Below, one piece after another: positions 1 through 12,132 of a stretch of DNA of 64,000 nucleotides; within the stretch, counting starts at the first letter, position 1, and each line of letters starts with the position of its first letter. The stretch covers positions 80,765,429-80,829,428 of the forward strand of contig OZ038379.1 of the NCBI GenBank assembly GCA_964036045.1, in the 5' to 3' direction. The notes beneath the pieces were generated by a model. It worked only from the letters and a program-made list of their open reading frames with translations, made no database searches and had not been told where the DNA came from. This DNA is from Eutreptiella sp. 'Long Island Sound 2002'. Lineage: Eukaryota; Euglenozoa; Euglenophyceae; Eutreptiales; Eutreptiaceae. The position numbers were made by a program, and so were the translations under genes.

Positions 1-609
1 AAACCCGTTCCCTCTTGCCTACCCTTCATTTTGGTACCCCCCTTGCCCTCGTCGGCTCCGTGCACGCAGAGAAATCCTTGTTACGAGGTTCGAAAAAGTC
101 CAGATTTGACAGTGTACTGTAACAATCACATAGTGATGATTATTGAGCATCATGACAATAATAATGTTAATTGAATGCCCATTGCTAGTTTGCTTTATGT
201 TTCCCTTGTCTTTGTTATCCTCTCCCTTAGATGAATTCAAGTCCCATGATTCAATGCAAGAATACAATGAATGAAGGCCCAATAAGGGCAAGAAGTGGTT
301 CACATGTGATGGTTTGTGTGTGGATTGGTGATTTTGCATGCTTCGTTGCTTTTTTTCCAAAAGGTATTTGAAAGAATGAAGGAAGGGTGTATACCTCGAT
401 ATTTGGAATTCTTGGTTTTGATTTGTCTTTATTTTTGTCAAATAGTTGAAGCACGGTGAATGCAAGCAACAACAAACAACAAAAATTGCAAGGTTATGGA
501 AGCTTTTGGACTTGAAATGTTTTATGCCATATGGTAGTGGGTACAAGCATACCCATATGCAAAGAGGTGAAGGTAAATTGTAGGTGCCTACGGAAATCCA
601 AGCCTCGGG
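1..609. other. AT-rich unassigned DNA
   Basis: This stretch is much richer in A and T than the LINE that follows. A long open frame exists on the minus strand, but it runs into the simple repeat, has no recognisable domain and reads as low-complexity codons, so I do not call it a gene. It may be host intergenic DNA or the 3' part of an unrecognised repeat. Confidence 0.4.
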
Positions 610-722
610 GGAATTCAAGCGAATCAAGGGGGAATTCGAATTTGAAGTTGCGAATTCGAATTCGGAGGGGTCCACGAATTCGTGCGAATTCGGGGCGAAT
701 TCGAATTCGTGCGAATTCGAAC
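610..722. repeat. Degenerate GAATTCG-rich simple repeat
   Basis: GAATTC recurs about eight times in 110 bases, often as GAATTCGAATTC or GTGCGAATTCG. The LINE-like sequence starts immediately after it, so it may be the target into which LINE family 1 inserted, or an expanded junction. Confidence 0.75.
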
Positions 723-727
723 CTGCA

Positions 728-2275
728 TCCCTAACCTCCACTACACCGGCCCCACCTCAAACATACTCGCCTCCTACGGCGAAGCACAGAAGTCCACGTA
801 CAGATTGCTGGCCGACACCGAAGGCACAGCATACACTGTATACACCTTGGCACGATACGGGGAACGGCCGTTCCCCATTTGGCATCCGGAGCCGTCCTGG
901 CACCAACCCCTCCATGGGAGGCGTGTGCCCCATCAAGGCATCAAACCCGTGGGGAGCAATGCTATCGGTGCCCACGGCAATCCGCCCCCCAACATCATTA
1001 ACTCCGGTCTCGCGAACACCAGGATGCCCCTCATCCAGACGGGATGCCCCATCGCGGATGACACCACCCACCGCAGGACGTGGGGCATCATCAGAAGGGC
1101 CCTGCACCACGACATCGACCGAGAGCAAGCCACTTGGATCGACCGGGGCTTCGTCACCATCAGGGCGGGGGGGTGGTTGAACAACTTGAACCCTCAAAAA
1201 CTGCGCAGGTTGGCCGGGCCCTACATACTATACCCCGTGCCCCACAGCATGGATGACCACTTTCCAGGGCTCAGGCCCGGGGACCCCCCCTGCGGGCACC
1301 CTTGCCCCCACGCCCTGCTCCAATCATTACCTCCACAGCCTCCTCCACTCCCAGGCATATACCTCAACACGGTAACAGGCGCCAAGGGACTGGACCTCAC
1401 GGCGGGAGACACCACGGGCCAAGCTGTCCCCCTCGATGAGGTGCACCACATGGCCATGGGACCACGACTGTCCAACACCGACAAACCACGTCACCCGTTG
1501 GCGTGATGTGGCGCACGCGATCCCAGGCCCGCGGACCCAAACTCCCCGGGCCCCGACAGAGCGCTGCTACACCTTACCATGAAACACAGGGCCCAACTCC
1601 CGACCACCCTGGCGGGAGAAAAGCACTTTATCGTGGAAGGCCTGACGGACGATGTCATCACCCTTGCGGCCAACACCCTGGCAGCCACCACGGACGCTTG
1701 GGACGATGCTGTGGGACACCACACGGCATGTAAGGACAGGGTGCAGGAAACGGAAGACATTCTGACGCCGGACCTCGTGGACCATCTTATGCAGCTAACC
1801 AGCCCACCAGAGCAACACAACCGAATGACCGAAAGGTCCGAAGGTCACTGGCTGGTCGATCCTCGACAAGTCCCCAGATGCCCCGACGGTGACACTAACG
1901 TGCCACCAACACACCTGGTGGGTCGCACAATGGAACGCCACAGGCACAGCGGACAGAGTCCACACATTCACACCAGAAACAAGGACAGCAACCCCACTGG
2001 CACTCGGGGACCGTTTTAGCCACTCCACGCACCACACCAACCACCACCTGGCGCACTGGCTGGCCCTCAAGACGGCTCTGCACTGGACGGTAGATGCGCC
2101 AACCACAGACACTACGCTGCTCGCGACATGGCTCACGCTCACTCGCAGCCTGGCAGCCTACATACGAAAACACGGGACATCACGGGGGGAACGCTGGATG
2201 TCCTGGACCACTGACACGGAAGAAACTCTCAAACATCGCACCACCAACCTGCAAGAGGACGCGAACGAACTTTGA
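728..2275 (+). pseudogene. LINE family 1 ORF1-like region, broken
   Basis: Open frame 1 runs to 1506, resumes at 1579-2019, and the likely reading moves to frame 2 at about 1889-2275. The protein is Pro-, Thr- and His-rich with helical stretches rich in Leu, Ala and Trp. I see no zinc knuckle or RRM. Its place upstream of an APE-RT ORF suggests the ORF1 nucleic-acid-binding protein of the LINE, but that is inferred from position only. The 2276-2439 interval continues the same composition without an assignable frame. Confidence 0.45.
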
Positions 2276-2439
2276 GGTATGCACCAACATACAGCATCTT
2301 TCACAACCGCAATGCGCCGAAGCCAGCCCCCGGACCGGCGCCAGAATAAGCCCCACCCAAGCCAAGGCTTTGTCCTGAAGGGGCGGGCATCCCGGCCTGC
2401 CGGGACAAACGACCCAAACCGGAGCCAAAAGCGGCACCA

Positions 2440-3128
2440 GTGCCGCCACCGCCCGAACCACAGCCAAAGCCAAAGCCCCAGGCGTGCCCATTCTCCACGG
2501 TGGCGGAGCGTAACGCCATGCACCCCGAATGGCCAGACGTCGCAGAAGTACAAGGGGTGTTCGGGGCCTTGCTCAAGGGACAACCAAAGCAATTCGTATG
2601 GTTCCGGGCCAAGATAAAGGGCAGACTCCTCACGCCAGGCCAACATGGCAACCTGCAGCTCAAGATCGCATGGCAAGCGCTCCCGGAGTGGGGCGAGAAA
2701 GCGGAAACCTCGAACCTCGAACTCTGGGACGACAGGCAGTTCCCGGAGTGCCCGGTACAGCTCCGCACACGTGCCAACCAAGTACCATCGGGCACCGTCT
2801 GGACAGGTGACGTGCCACAGGCATGGCTGGAGGAGCCAAATCTACCCGAGGAGCAACGGGTGGCAACAGCGATCAACCTCAAACTACGCCTGGGACAATG
2901 ACTACTACCACGCCGCGCTAGGGGCCCCCCAGGGGCCACCAGGATGCACACCCACGAAGTCATCAATGCGCTCGTCACTCTCATGTCCCTCAATGAACCA
3001 GGCTCCCTGTGCGACGCAGCCAAAGCTCCAGACCTGCAAGACGTACCTCTTACGGCGAGGTGCGAGCCAGACGCCATGTTGTGGCAGGAACAGGTCCTCG
3101 AAACCCAAGTGGCCCACCCCAGCCTAAC
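2440..3128 (+). pseudogene. LINE family 1 ORF2 N-terminal region, function unknown
   Basis: Frame 1 is open from 2440 to 2901 (153 residues, Pro/Lys-rich start, then a Trp- and Glu-containing globular-looking segment). It is followed by a second open piece at 2944-3132. I recognise no domain. It lies directly upstream of the endonuclease and is probably the N-terminal part of ORF2 or the C-terminal part of ORF1. Frame changes between the pieces show decay. Confidence 0.4.
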
Positions 3129-3710
3129 ATAACCCCCATCCTCGCCAGGACAGGACACCAATACGGCACCACATGGGTCAAGGGGGTGCCCATATCCCAC
3201 AAAAGTGAGGTCCAAGTGCATGTCCACCACCACCTGGGCGTAGAAAGCCGCCTGGCAGCATACTAACTGGTCGGCCCGACGTGGCAACTGAACATCAACA
3301 AAGTTCATGTCCCCTTCGGAGACGCCAGAGAGACATTCCTCGAACACCTCATGGAGGCCTACCGGGAACTCGCCATGATGGGGCCGACTGTCATCATAAG
3401 AGACTTCAACGGGGCCCCATCAGTGGACGATTGCGGGGGGCAGCAAACACCTGAGGACACGGCGATGCAAATGGCCATGCAACACATGGGCCTACAGGAC
3501 CTCACAGCCTCCCTACGAGGCCAGCCCTGACACCGACCACCGCAACCAGGCTCAGCAGATTCCCGCATCGACCTCTGCTACGCGGACTCGGCACACGTCG
3601 AGGTAACACGGGCGCGATACCACGACCTGCCGTCCAGGATGACCGGACATCGGCCCCTGGAGGTACAAATCCAGGTACTTCAAGTATCCTCACCCTTCAG
3701 GGAAGACATT
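3129..3710 (+). pseudogene. LINE family 1 APE-type endonuclease domain, broken
   Basis: Frame 3 shows the C-terminal half of an apurinic-type endonuclease, which nicks the target to prime reverse transcription. Visible motifs are NKVHVPFG (the strand before the catalytic loop), VIIRDFNGAP (family GDFN), SRIDLCYAD (family RIDY) and TGHRPL (family SDH, catalytic His). In-frame stops lie at 3264-3266 (TAA) and 3526-3528 (TGA). The N-terminal catalytic Asn and Glu motifs are not identifiable. The domain runs into the RT frame without a gap. Confidence 0.75.
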
Positions 3711-5113
3711 GACCATGACAAACAACCACCCATTAGACCACCAGACGAGCACGACACACACAGATGGATGGCCTATTACCGCACGGTGCAGCGCATCGTG
3801 GGCCAACAAGACGAGGCGGACCTCAACCTTGACATGCGACAAGGCGCCACGGCGTGCGGCCTCCACGGAGGACACCGGTGCACACAGGACGATGCCACCC
3901 CGCATCAGGACCTACGATCCACGCTTACCGCCCTATGGCGCGACAAGCGGGCACTACATACAGCGGTACAATCCCATGACCCGCAGGCCCAGCATGACGC
4001 GCAGAAGATTGCCGCATGGCTGGACACCACACGCCGGCAACTCAGCGAGTGGCATGTCCGCTGGGCGAAGGAGCTGGCACAAGAACAGCAACACTACTTT
4101 CAGAACCCCCAGCCCTACAAGTCCTTAAAGCACGTGGACAAAGTCCTGGGGGAAACCGGCCATCGAGGCATCAAGGCAGTGCGCCTGCAAAACGGCACAG
4201 TGACCAACGTGCCCAAGGTGGTCCTGGAGGAAGTCGTCAACAGCTTCCAACGCCAACACAACACCGAGGAAGAGGAGATATCCGCGTACACGGAGGAATT
4301 GCTATCGCATTTGCCGAAACTCTACAACTGGACACAGCGACGAGACATGCACCGCACCCCGTTCACCTTTCGGGAACTGGATGAAGTGCTGTACAAACTA
4401 CAACCGGGAAAAACCCCGGGGGTGGACGGCGTCCCGGCGGAGCTCTACCGCAGGCTGCCAGTGAACCTAAAGAGACACTTGGCCGCGCGCTTGTGGAATA
4501 TCACCATCGGGAAAACAGACGTACCACCCGATTGGGCGAACCTGGTACACCCACAGTATAAGAAAGCCGACTGGGCGAACCCAGACAACTGGAGGCCCAT
4601 AGTGTGCGCCACCACGGAAGCCAAACTCAGCTGGATGCTCATCCTCAAACGGGAGGCGCCGGCAGTATACCGCGCTGTACCGCCCACGATGTGGGGAGCC
4701 ATACCGAATAGGTCGCCGCTGGAGGCCATATTGATGCAAGGCGCCCTGGTAGACATGGACCCGATCAGCCTCATCATCACGTCCCTGGATGTCAAGGGGG
4801 CCTTCCCCAAAACCCCGCACCGCCTCCTACGAGCTGTCTGGAAACACATGGGACTCCCCTTCCAGGGTTTCCTACAAGCATACCTTGCCACCCACATGTA
4901 TGCAGTGAAAACCGATGTGGGCACCACCCCATGGGTCCACCCCACCAGTGGAGTCCCGCAAGGGGGTGCGGAGGGCCCGTTCCTGTTCCTGCTCATCACC
5001 CTCCTGCTGGCCTTTTACATCTGACGCACGTACACGGACGTGGCACCATACCCCCTACAGACCACTCTACTAGCCTTGCGGACGACATGGCGGTGGTCAC
5101 CGCCACTGCCCGT
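3711..5113 (+). pseudogene. LINE family 1 reverse transcriptase, 5' part
   Basis: The frame open from 3639 to 5024 holds LINE RT motifs in order: PGKTPGVDGVPAELY (finger), DNWRPI, TSLDVKGAF (motif A, first catalytic Asp, near residue 383) and GVPQGGAEGPF (motif B, near residue 437). After a frame change, motif C reads LADDMAVV near 5083, carrying the catalytic Asp pair. The first motif C residue is Leu where Phe or Tyr is usual. The RT is cut by element C at 5113 and resumes at 23794. Confidence 0.85.
5109..5113. repeat. Target-site duplication CCCGT, left copy (element C)
   Basis: CCCGT precedes the 5' LTR of element C and recurs at 23789-23793 just after the 3' LTR. Five bases is the usual Ty3/gypsy duplication size. 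The LINE reading resumes across it. Confidence 0.85.
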
Positions 5114-5823
5114 AGTAGGAAAAAGTCACTGCCATGTCTTTCTTGGAGGGCTTGATCTAGGCCAAGCCCCCCTTAAAACCCTTTTCTTGATGCCAAGACT
5201 TCCTTAAGTATTTTTATGTCTCTTTTGAAGCTTAAAGTACACTTTCTCAAGGTAACTAGGGTTATAACCCTAGCCCCCCATGAAGTTCACCCCTACCACT
5301 CAGCTCAGCAGAGGTATCTTCCTTCATGGAGGTTATACCGAAAAAAAATAGGCATTTCATGCCTAAGGCCTTGGAGGTTAAGCCTAGTGGTCCCCCACCC
5401 CAAGACCCCTATACTCAATTGTTTCTACCACTTATTGTGATTCTACGTTTTAACTGTTTCTGAATTCAGTTGCTTGGACAAGTCATATTTTGTGTCTGAC
5501 CTAACTCCTTTGCCCCATATTCCTAACCAGCACCATTTCATCCAAACGAGTGCACATGAAGGGCTTGATGCTAACTTGGAGGCTAGAGTGAGGCCAGCTT
5601 TTACTTAAAATCATTTCGTTTATCCATTTGTGATTGAATCTTTGTATTTAAGCTTGCTTTGTCTATCTGCAGCCCTTCTGTGTTACACTGGATTTCAAAA
5701 CTATTCATTGATTCGATCCATATCCTATTGTTGCTCTACTTGCTGCTTTGGTTTGGGTTTTCAACATCAAAACCTGCAGGACTTCATCAAAATCATTAGG
5801 GCACTAATCAAGGACATCTTTCC
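5114..5823 (+). repeat. 5' LTR of element C
   Basis: It starts AGTAGGAAAAAGTCACTGCC and matches 23102-23788. It carries about 22 extra bases near 5765-5790 relative to the 3' copy. The ends are AG and CC/CT, not the usual TG and CA. The right edge is set by alignment with the 3' LTR and by the primer-binding site. Confidence 0.88.
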
Positions 5824-5834
5824 GGTAGCAGAGG
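5824..5834 (+). other. Primer-binding site of element C
   Basis: GGTAGCAGAGG follows the LTR directly. It equals 11 of the 12 bases of the site in elements A and B, and complements an initiator-Met tRNA 3' end of the CTCTGCTACCA type. Confidence 0.75.
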
Positions 5835-5895
5835 CAACTCTTGAGAACCTTTCAAACCGACCCTGAGAAGTACACAAGTCAAAGCCAGAAACAAA

Positions 5896-8097
5896 ATGTC
5901 CACACCATCAGTACAGATGTCTGCCAGGACCTGGCCAGTTCGGAGTGTACAAGTTCAACTGGGTAACACTGGGCCCACATCAATGAGGGAACCCAAGCTC
6001 AGAGCCACATCTGGGTCTCAAGAAGATGCAGTACACAGAAGGGCTGAAGAACATGCGCCCAGACTAACCACAGAGGCCTTAGCGGCCCGTGGTGACAGCC
6101 TTCAGCATCTCCGCCGAAGAGTTGCTGCGTCAATCACCAGATCCGTATGCCCTGCTTCATCTTCAACGGCTACCCCACTTGGAGGACCTGAGGAAGAAGG
6201 CGAATTCAGAAGGAGATTCAACGAATATATTCTCCACGACGAGTACCAGAAGTCCGTCACAGGCCAAGATGGAGAGGAACCACTAGATGCCTTGGGATCT
6301 CCACCGTACACGGACATGGGTTCCTACCCTTACTGGGGCCCACCTACGGACCTGGCCGACACCATGTCTCTACCCAGGCGACCTAGAGGGCCAGTATGTC
6401 CTCCGGAGCTGCCAATCACTAGCAGGAGCCCTGAAGTGTGCCCCGCATATGTGAAAGCCCCCCATCTACCACAGCCAACTCATGAGGCCCTGGACCGTAC
6501 GACCAAATTACTGGCCAAATTACTGTCAGGGTCCAAAGACCCTGATGTGACAGCCCTTTCTGAGGCTGTCAAAGCTAAATTGGGTATAACTCAACCCTTA
6601 CCCCAGCCAGCACTACTCTCACCTTCACCCAGATTGAGCACGTTGGCTGATGATCTCAAAAGATCAAGGGTGTCCAAGTTGTTACCAAAGGTCACTTGCC
6701 CCAGCCCTTTTCATCCTCGCGCTAGGACAGTCCCTATTGCTGAACTACAGGTAGTGCCTGTGACAGAGACTGAGAAGAGAGGGCTGTCGGCCCTGGCACC
6801 CCTCGCCGGGGTACCTCTTCCCCCTTCAGGCCTACCCCAGGGGGCGGGAAGAGTGGCAGACCCATTGCTCAGGCGAACATCCAGCTGGAACTGCCGGAGT
6901 TCGACCCGAAAAATCTGCCCGAATGGGCAGAAGAATTTGCTGAGTTTCTTTTGGTAACTGGCCAATCCCATGTGGATGTGGCCACTAAATGTTCACTGCT
7001 GAAACGCTCATGCAAAAAGAGGTTTTTGCAAGAACAGGTGAAACAGATTGTGAGAACCTGTTCAACATGGGCCGAGTTGCTCCAAAGACTGGAGAAAACC
7101 TTCCCGGTCTATGAGACTGACCTCAGTGTGCGCACACAGATAGAGGGGCTACCTATGCTCCCTGAGCTTCCTTCCGCTGCGCGAGTCTCTGAATACGTGT
7201 GCGACCTAGAGTATCTGTTTTCACGGATGAACATGGGTTCCTATGGAGCCACTGAGCCCCAGCTGTGGCTCATGAGTAAGATCCCTTCACGTACATGGAG
7301 CGATTGCCGCACTACCTCTGAGAGGAGGAGTCGGACCCACTCGTACGACAACCTGGTGGACCTGCTGACCGAGCAAGCCCTTGAAAGGGAGAATGACTCC
7401 CACATGGAGAAGTTCCTCAAGAAACACTTGGGTCGAGGTGGTACCCCTATCCCTGAACATGGCGAAGGGAAAGGCCCTAAAAATCCCACTAACGCCAACC
7501 AGGGTGGTGGTAAAGGAAGGGGTAACCTGCGTGCCATGAATGAGGTTAAACCTGAAGCAGGTGCACCCCCTCTGTTCTACTGTAAACCTGTCAATGACAA
7601 GGGGGGACCTTGTCATGCCCCTGACTGCGACCACTGCAGTGGTTGAATGCTGCAGATGAAACGACAGCAGCACACCAAAGATGCAAAAACTGTGACCCAT
7701 CAGGACCACTTTAGGTGTACCATCACCTGTGGTTTCTGTGGCAAGCGTTGTCACTACGAGGACGGATGTCACATAAAAAAACGAGAGAGTGACAAACACA
7801 AGCGGCAGGAGGCTGAACGCCAGAAGGCCCAAACATCCACCATAACTCACTAGAATGGGGATAAAGGTGGTAAATGAGGTGGCAAAGGGGGGTGGCAAAG
7901 GTGGAACCCCCAACCCCCAGAGGCGCTCATCAGTGCCCGTTACTTCTCCCTCTCCTGCCGAAGGTGACCCCAAGAAGCGCCCACAGGGGGATAACGGCTC
8001 CCCTGAGGGGAATAACTCCAAGAAGAGGAGACTGGCCTGGATGGCCAAGTTTCTCATGGCTGCAGGGTTGGATGTCAAATTCCCCGCTGACGAGTAG
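5896..8097 (+). pseudogene. Element C gag, broken
   Basis: Frame 1 opens at 5896 and stays open to 6957. The capsid-like reading passes to frame 3 near 6840 (it includes LPEWAEEFAEFLLVTG), then continues to 7853 with a TGA at 7644-7646. A zinc knuckle, C-x2-C-x4-H-x4-C, lies near 7735-7775. The last piece, 7855-8097 in frame 1, is a basic Gly/Lys/Pro-rich tail ending in TAG. Gag forms the particle and binds RNA. At least two frameshifts and one internal stop show it is dead. Confidence 0.8.
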
Positions 8098-8490
8098 GGG
8101 CGCGGCTCCGAAGAGGAGGACTTGGTTTTCTGGATCCTCCTGAAAATTGGGGATCAAGTTTTTCGAGCAGTGCTTGACACCGGCGCAACACTTTCTATAG
8201 TGGCCCGGCGCCTGCTAAAGACTTTCAAGAAAACTAAGACAGTGTCTATACGAGTAGGTGATGGGCGTACCATCCATTCCTTGGGAAGAGTCGATGTGAC
8301 TATTTGTCTTGGCGACGAAACTGTGACCCAACACTGCAGAGTGTTGGACACTGACGCCTTTGACATCGTCATGGGTACCGACTTCTTGCAAAGAAACCCC
8401 CAGGGAAAAATGCGGTCTCTCCAGCGCCCCTGTTCTCTGCACTGCGATGTTGGCAGTGGGCTCTTCTCTGTACCTTTGAAGCTGTCAGGA
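8098..8490 (+). pseudogene. Element C aspartic protease
   Basis: The frame continues from gag through TAG at 8095-8097 without shifting. The active-site motif LDTGAT has its Asp at 8176-8178, and FDIVMGTDFL lies near 8350, matching the second conserved retroviral-type protease segment. The enzyme matures Gag and Pol. This is the best preserved part of element C: no stop occurs before 8656. Confidence 0.85.
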
Positions 8491-9543
8491 CGAAAAGAGT
8501 CTGGGCTGCGCTACGCAGCGAAGACTAACTATCGTACTGAAAACTACCAATTGGCCCGTCACGTTCTTGAAAATGGACTGGCGGCCCTTCAAGTAACCCT
8601 GGATGAGATCCAGGCAGTATTTTTCCCGAGCCAACAACAGCACATCTATCAGTTGTAGTGCTTCAAACATTTGAACAACGCTTTCCGTTTCTTCTGGAAA
8701 GCAATGGGCCTAGGGTATGCTAACCCTCCCTTCTCCCTGCTGGCGAAGGTTCTAACCAAAATCGCTTATGAGGGAGGAAGGGTTGTCATGTGCACCCCTG
8801 ACTGGGATTGCTCAGGTGAGCACACTTTTTCGCGCCGTATGACAGGCCGGATGACCGTGGGAAGATCGCAACTCCCTGACGGTCCCATTTACGTGCCTGG
8901 GGACTCAAACACAGCTATGCAGGCCCCTGAGTGGGCCAGTTTCCTATCCATTGTCGATGGATGCCTCAATCCTGTACCCCTGTGTGATCTGGATCAGGTG
9001 CTACTGAAACAGGTCATGGCCGAAAAACGTGGCCTGAGCCTTTCTGATCTCAAAAAAAGATCTCCTGAGCACCTGTCTGCCACACTTACAGGGTGTGAAT
9101 CTCCCGATGGCTATTTGGAACCTGCAGCTGTAAAGGAGGATGCCGACGAGCAACTGTCTGCGATCACCAGCACTATCCCTCCTGTTGACAGCTGTGTTGA
9201 ACTGAAACACAGTGCCTTCCTGGCCTAGGTGTTGCTGGAGGAGGTAGATCTAGAGTCAACCTCAGAATCAACTTCCTCTGTTGGGAAACCGGTGCTGCAC
9301 ATGCAGCATATGTACTCAGGTGAACCCGTGGCCCAGCGTCCTGATGCGCTAGCGCGGCCTGCTTCTAATAACATGCCACTGTCTGAGCATGACACTCAGG
9401 AACTCCAACGGCTGTTGTACCTGAAGGCCTAAGGTATTGAGCGCCAAGAGCGGCTACAATACCTCAGAAAGACCTGGAAATCCTGCATCTGGTCTGAGGA
9501 GGACGACGATTGCTACACGCTGCCTGACCCCGAGATACCCCTA
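8491..9543 (+). pseudogene. Element C NPPF (Dam-like) domain and linker to RT
   Basis: After the protease comes a segment with an amber stop at 8656-8658, then ANPPFSLLAKVLTKIA near 8714 and VVMCTPDW near 8788. It has the same layout as the domain at 30590-30960 in element A. (D/N)PP(F/Y) is the catalytic motif IV of N6-adenine methyltransferases, and a Dam-like domain is known from DIRS-type retroelements. The upstream acidic and Asn part is less clear here than in A. Frames continue with stops at 9226-9228 and 9430-9432 into a poorly conserved linker. Confidence 0.6.
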
Positions 9544-10740
9544 GTGTATTCTCTGCAATATGGGCAGCAATGTCCCCCTGAGTGGGATGATGGTTCATTA
9601 CCCGCGGAAACTCCTGATTGTCAGAAAAAGAAAGAGCATGGAAAGAGCAACCTCCATGCTGAGGAGGATTTCCTGCAGAAAATCGAGAGTCTTAACCTTG
9701 ACCCCCGACTGAAGAAAGTGCTCCTAACCTATGAGGGGGTTTTCGGCGCCCTGCGGCCTCCTCTTTCCTGTAAGAAACTGGTCCAGATGGACCTGAAACT
9801 GAAACCTGAATTTGAGAAGACGCAAGTGAGGCATTGTCCCTACCCCGCTCCTCAGGAACAGGTTGAAGAAATCGAGCGCCAGATCCAGGAATGTATTGAT
9901 GCTGGCCTCGTGGAAGAAGATAAGAAGGGGGATTACCCCCATCACTGCAGTCCCTGTTTCCTGGTCGCTAAACGAGGGTCGACTGCCCTCCGATTGGTTG
10001 TTGACTATGGTGAGGGCAACAAGAAAACCCAAAACCACTCAGGGAGTATTTCTAACATGGAGAAAACCCTGGAGCGTATTGCCAAATGCCGGTACAAGAC
10101 CAAAATGGACAAACGCAGTGGTTTCTGGCAGGTAGATCTAACCGCCTCAGCTCAGGAACTGCTGGCTTTTATAAGCCCTGAGGGTCGTGTGTTTAAGTGG
10201 AAGGTCATGCCTTGCGGGGTGGCTAATGCCCCACCCCTCTTCCAGGAACTAATGAACAAAATTTTGTACATACTGAGGCGGAGACCCCTAGTACAGGAGT
10301 TGATTTCTGGAGGTGCAGAAATGGAGGCCCACATCGATGATGTGAGTTTGGGTACCAATACCCAAGAGGACCATGTCCTTCTCCTCCGTGAATTTTTCAT
10401 TGTTTGTCAGGAAAATCATCTCCGAATCAAACTCGAAAAATGCGAGTTCATGAAAGAGGAGATGGAGTATTTGGGTTTCGACGTGGGGTAATGCTGGTGG
10501 AAACCAGCCGTGTCTAAGATGCAGCCCCTGCAGGACATGCAGATTTGCGATGACCCTAAGAAGTGTGTGGGCGCCTGTAACTTCTATAGGCACCACATCC
10601 ACAATTTGACCTACTTCCCTGCCCCTCTCACTGACCTAATCAAGAAGACTACTCCCTGGAGGTGGACCGCCAGAGAGGAGGAATGTTTCCAGGAGTTGAA
10701 GAAGAAAATTGCCTCCTCCAACTGCCTGGGAGTACCCCGC
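9544..10740 (+). pseudogene. Element C reverse transcriptase
   Basis: The 315-residue open frame holds fingers and palm motifs: LRLVVDYGEGNKK, KMDKRSGFWQVDL (motif A region), MPCGVANAPPLFQELMN (motif B) and AHIDDVSLG (motif C, HIDD where YIDD or YVDD is usual). It stops at 10489-10491. The connection domain resumes at 10510 (ACNFYRHHI, PLTDLIKKTTPWRW). It is clearly Ty3/gypsy type. Confidence 0.88.
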
Positions 10741-11080
10741 CCTAAGGGCGAGATAGTCCTGATCACTGATGCCAGTGATGTAGGGGGGGGATGGAAAGAT
10801 CTACCAATGGCAGGAGCTTAACCCAGCTGAACTAACCCACTGCCATTATCGTACTAGCAGACTGAACGGTGATGGCTCCTTGAAGCATGACTCTCCTACC
10901 AGTGGGTGGCGCCTTGTGCCACTGGGACACTGGAACTGGAAATGGAACCAAGCGCGTTCCAATTACAGCACCTACGACCAGGAACTCCTGGCCGGTATGT
11001 TGGTGCTCTCATCACAGTCCCGACTCTTGGGAACCAACCCTATTGTCTGGCTCTTGACCAGGAACCGGTGAAGTCTTTTT
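10741..11080 (+). pseudogene. Element C RNase H, first copy
   Basis: IVLITDASDVGGG gives the first catalytic Asp, near 10757. A frame change follows near 10790. SNYSTYDQELLAGMLVL near 10960 carries the catalytic Glu. The last part, from 11036, is included in the 1.09-kb duplication and is repeated at 18388. Confidence 0.8.
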
Positions 11081-12124
11081 AGAAGGGCCCACCACAGGAG
11101 AAAGCGAAACTAAAGCGGTGGTGGACTCACCTGAGCCAGCTCAGGCTGACAGTTCATCATATCCCTGGTATAAAAAATGAACTGTCTGATTATATATCGC
11201 GCAATAACTTTGATGCGCTTATAGGTGGGAGCTCTGAGGCACTCGCCAAAGAGGCTTTCCAGCATATGGATGTCCAGCTTGGCCTGTCCATGCGCACTGC
11301 CGGAATCCTCGAGGGTTGGAACCTAACTGACTATCAGTCAGAGTATGATGAAATTCTCCAGACCCTCAGCACTGGTCTCGAACCCCGTGTCATTGACGGG
11401 CACCAGTGGTATAAAAATAACCAGTACCTCTTCTAAGAGGACCGTATTGTCGTATGTGAGGCCCAACTTGATGGGTGCCTACAGTGGGCGCATCTCAGCT
11501 CAGGTCACACTGGCGCTAATCGCTCGGTGGACATCTTCTGCGAGTGTTTTTACTCTAGTCTAACCCTCACTGAACTGAGGTCTCGTATGCAGACCATTGT
11601 GGATGCTTGTGGCTGTCATGCCAGCAAGCAGAGCGACAGTAGGGATAGGGGACTGATTTCCAGCTTACCCATACCCTATTGTACTAACTCTCCTCTCTAT
11701 GTGGATTTTATCCACGGCCTACCTCGCTTCGGCGGCTATGATAGTTGCCTAGTGGTCACCTGTGGCTTGTCTCGCTTCACCCGTGTGTTCCCTTGCAATA
11801 AGAAAATCACAGGAGAGCAGACTGTGAAAATGTTGGTCGAACAGTGGTTCGAACCCTATGGGGCAGCTAAGCAGGTGCACTCAGATGAGGATGTACGCAT
11901 CCGCAGTGACACTGGGTGGTACAAATGAGTGCTGAATGCCCTCAGCGTTGAGGTAACCACTGGTGTGCCCTATACCCACACGTCTAACCCTCTGTGTGAG
12001 AGACAAAACAGTGCGGTGGAACAGAATCTGAGAATCCTGATGAAACAAGAACGTACCAAAGACTGGGTACGCCTAGTGCCCTGAGCAGTGCTGACCATGA
12101 ACTCTCAGAGGAGCTCTTCTACGG
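11036..12124 (+). repeat. 1.09-kb direct repeat, copy 1
   Basis: This segment of element C (RNase H end to mid-integrase) recurs at 18388-19477 with high identity. The copies share the same frame breaks, such as the TGA after GWYK and the TGA before the last piece, so the duplication came after element C had already decayed. Confidence 0.9.
11400..12124 (+). pseudogene. Element C integrase, first copy, truncated
   Basis: An HHCC zinc-binding module (HLSSGHTG ... DACGCHASK) is followed by a catalytic core: YVDFIHGLPRFGGYDS holds the first Asp, VHSDEDVRI the second, and NPLCERQN the Glu. Stops occur near 11434, 11926 and 12082. The core ends abruptly at the junction with the GC-rich block. The complete 3' end is found only in the second copy. 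Confidence 0.85.
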
Positions 12125-12132
12125 TAGTAGGT

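Noticed and set aside
19-741. 240-codon open frame on the minus strand
   Set aside because: It spans the GAATTC repeat and AT-rich DNA, has low-complexity composition and no domain.
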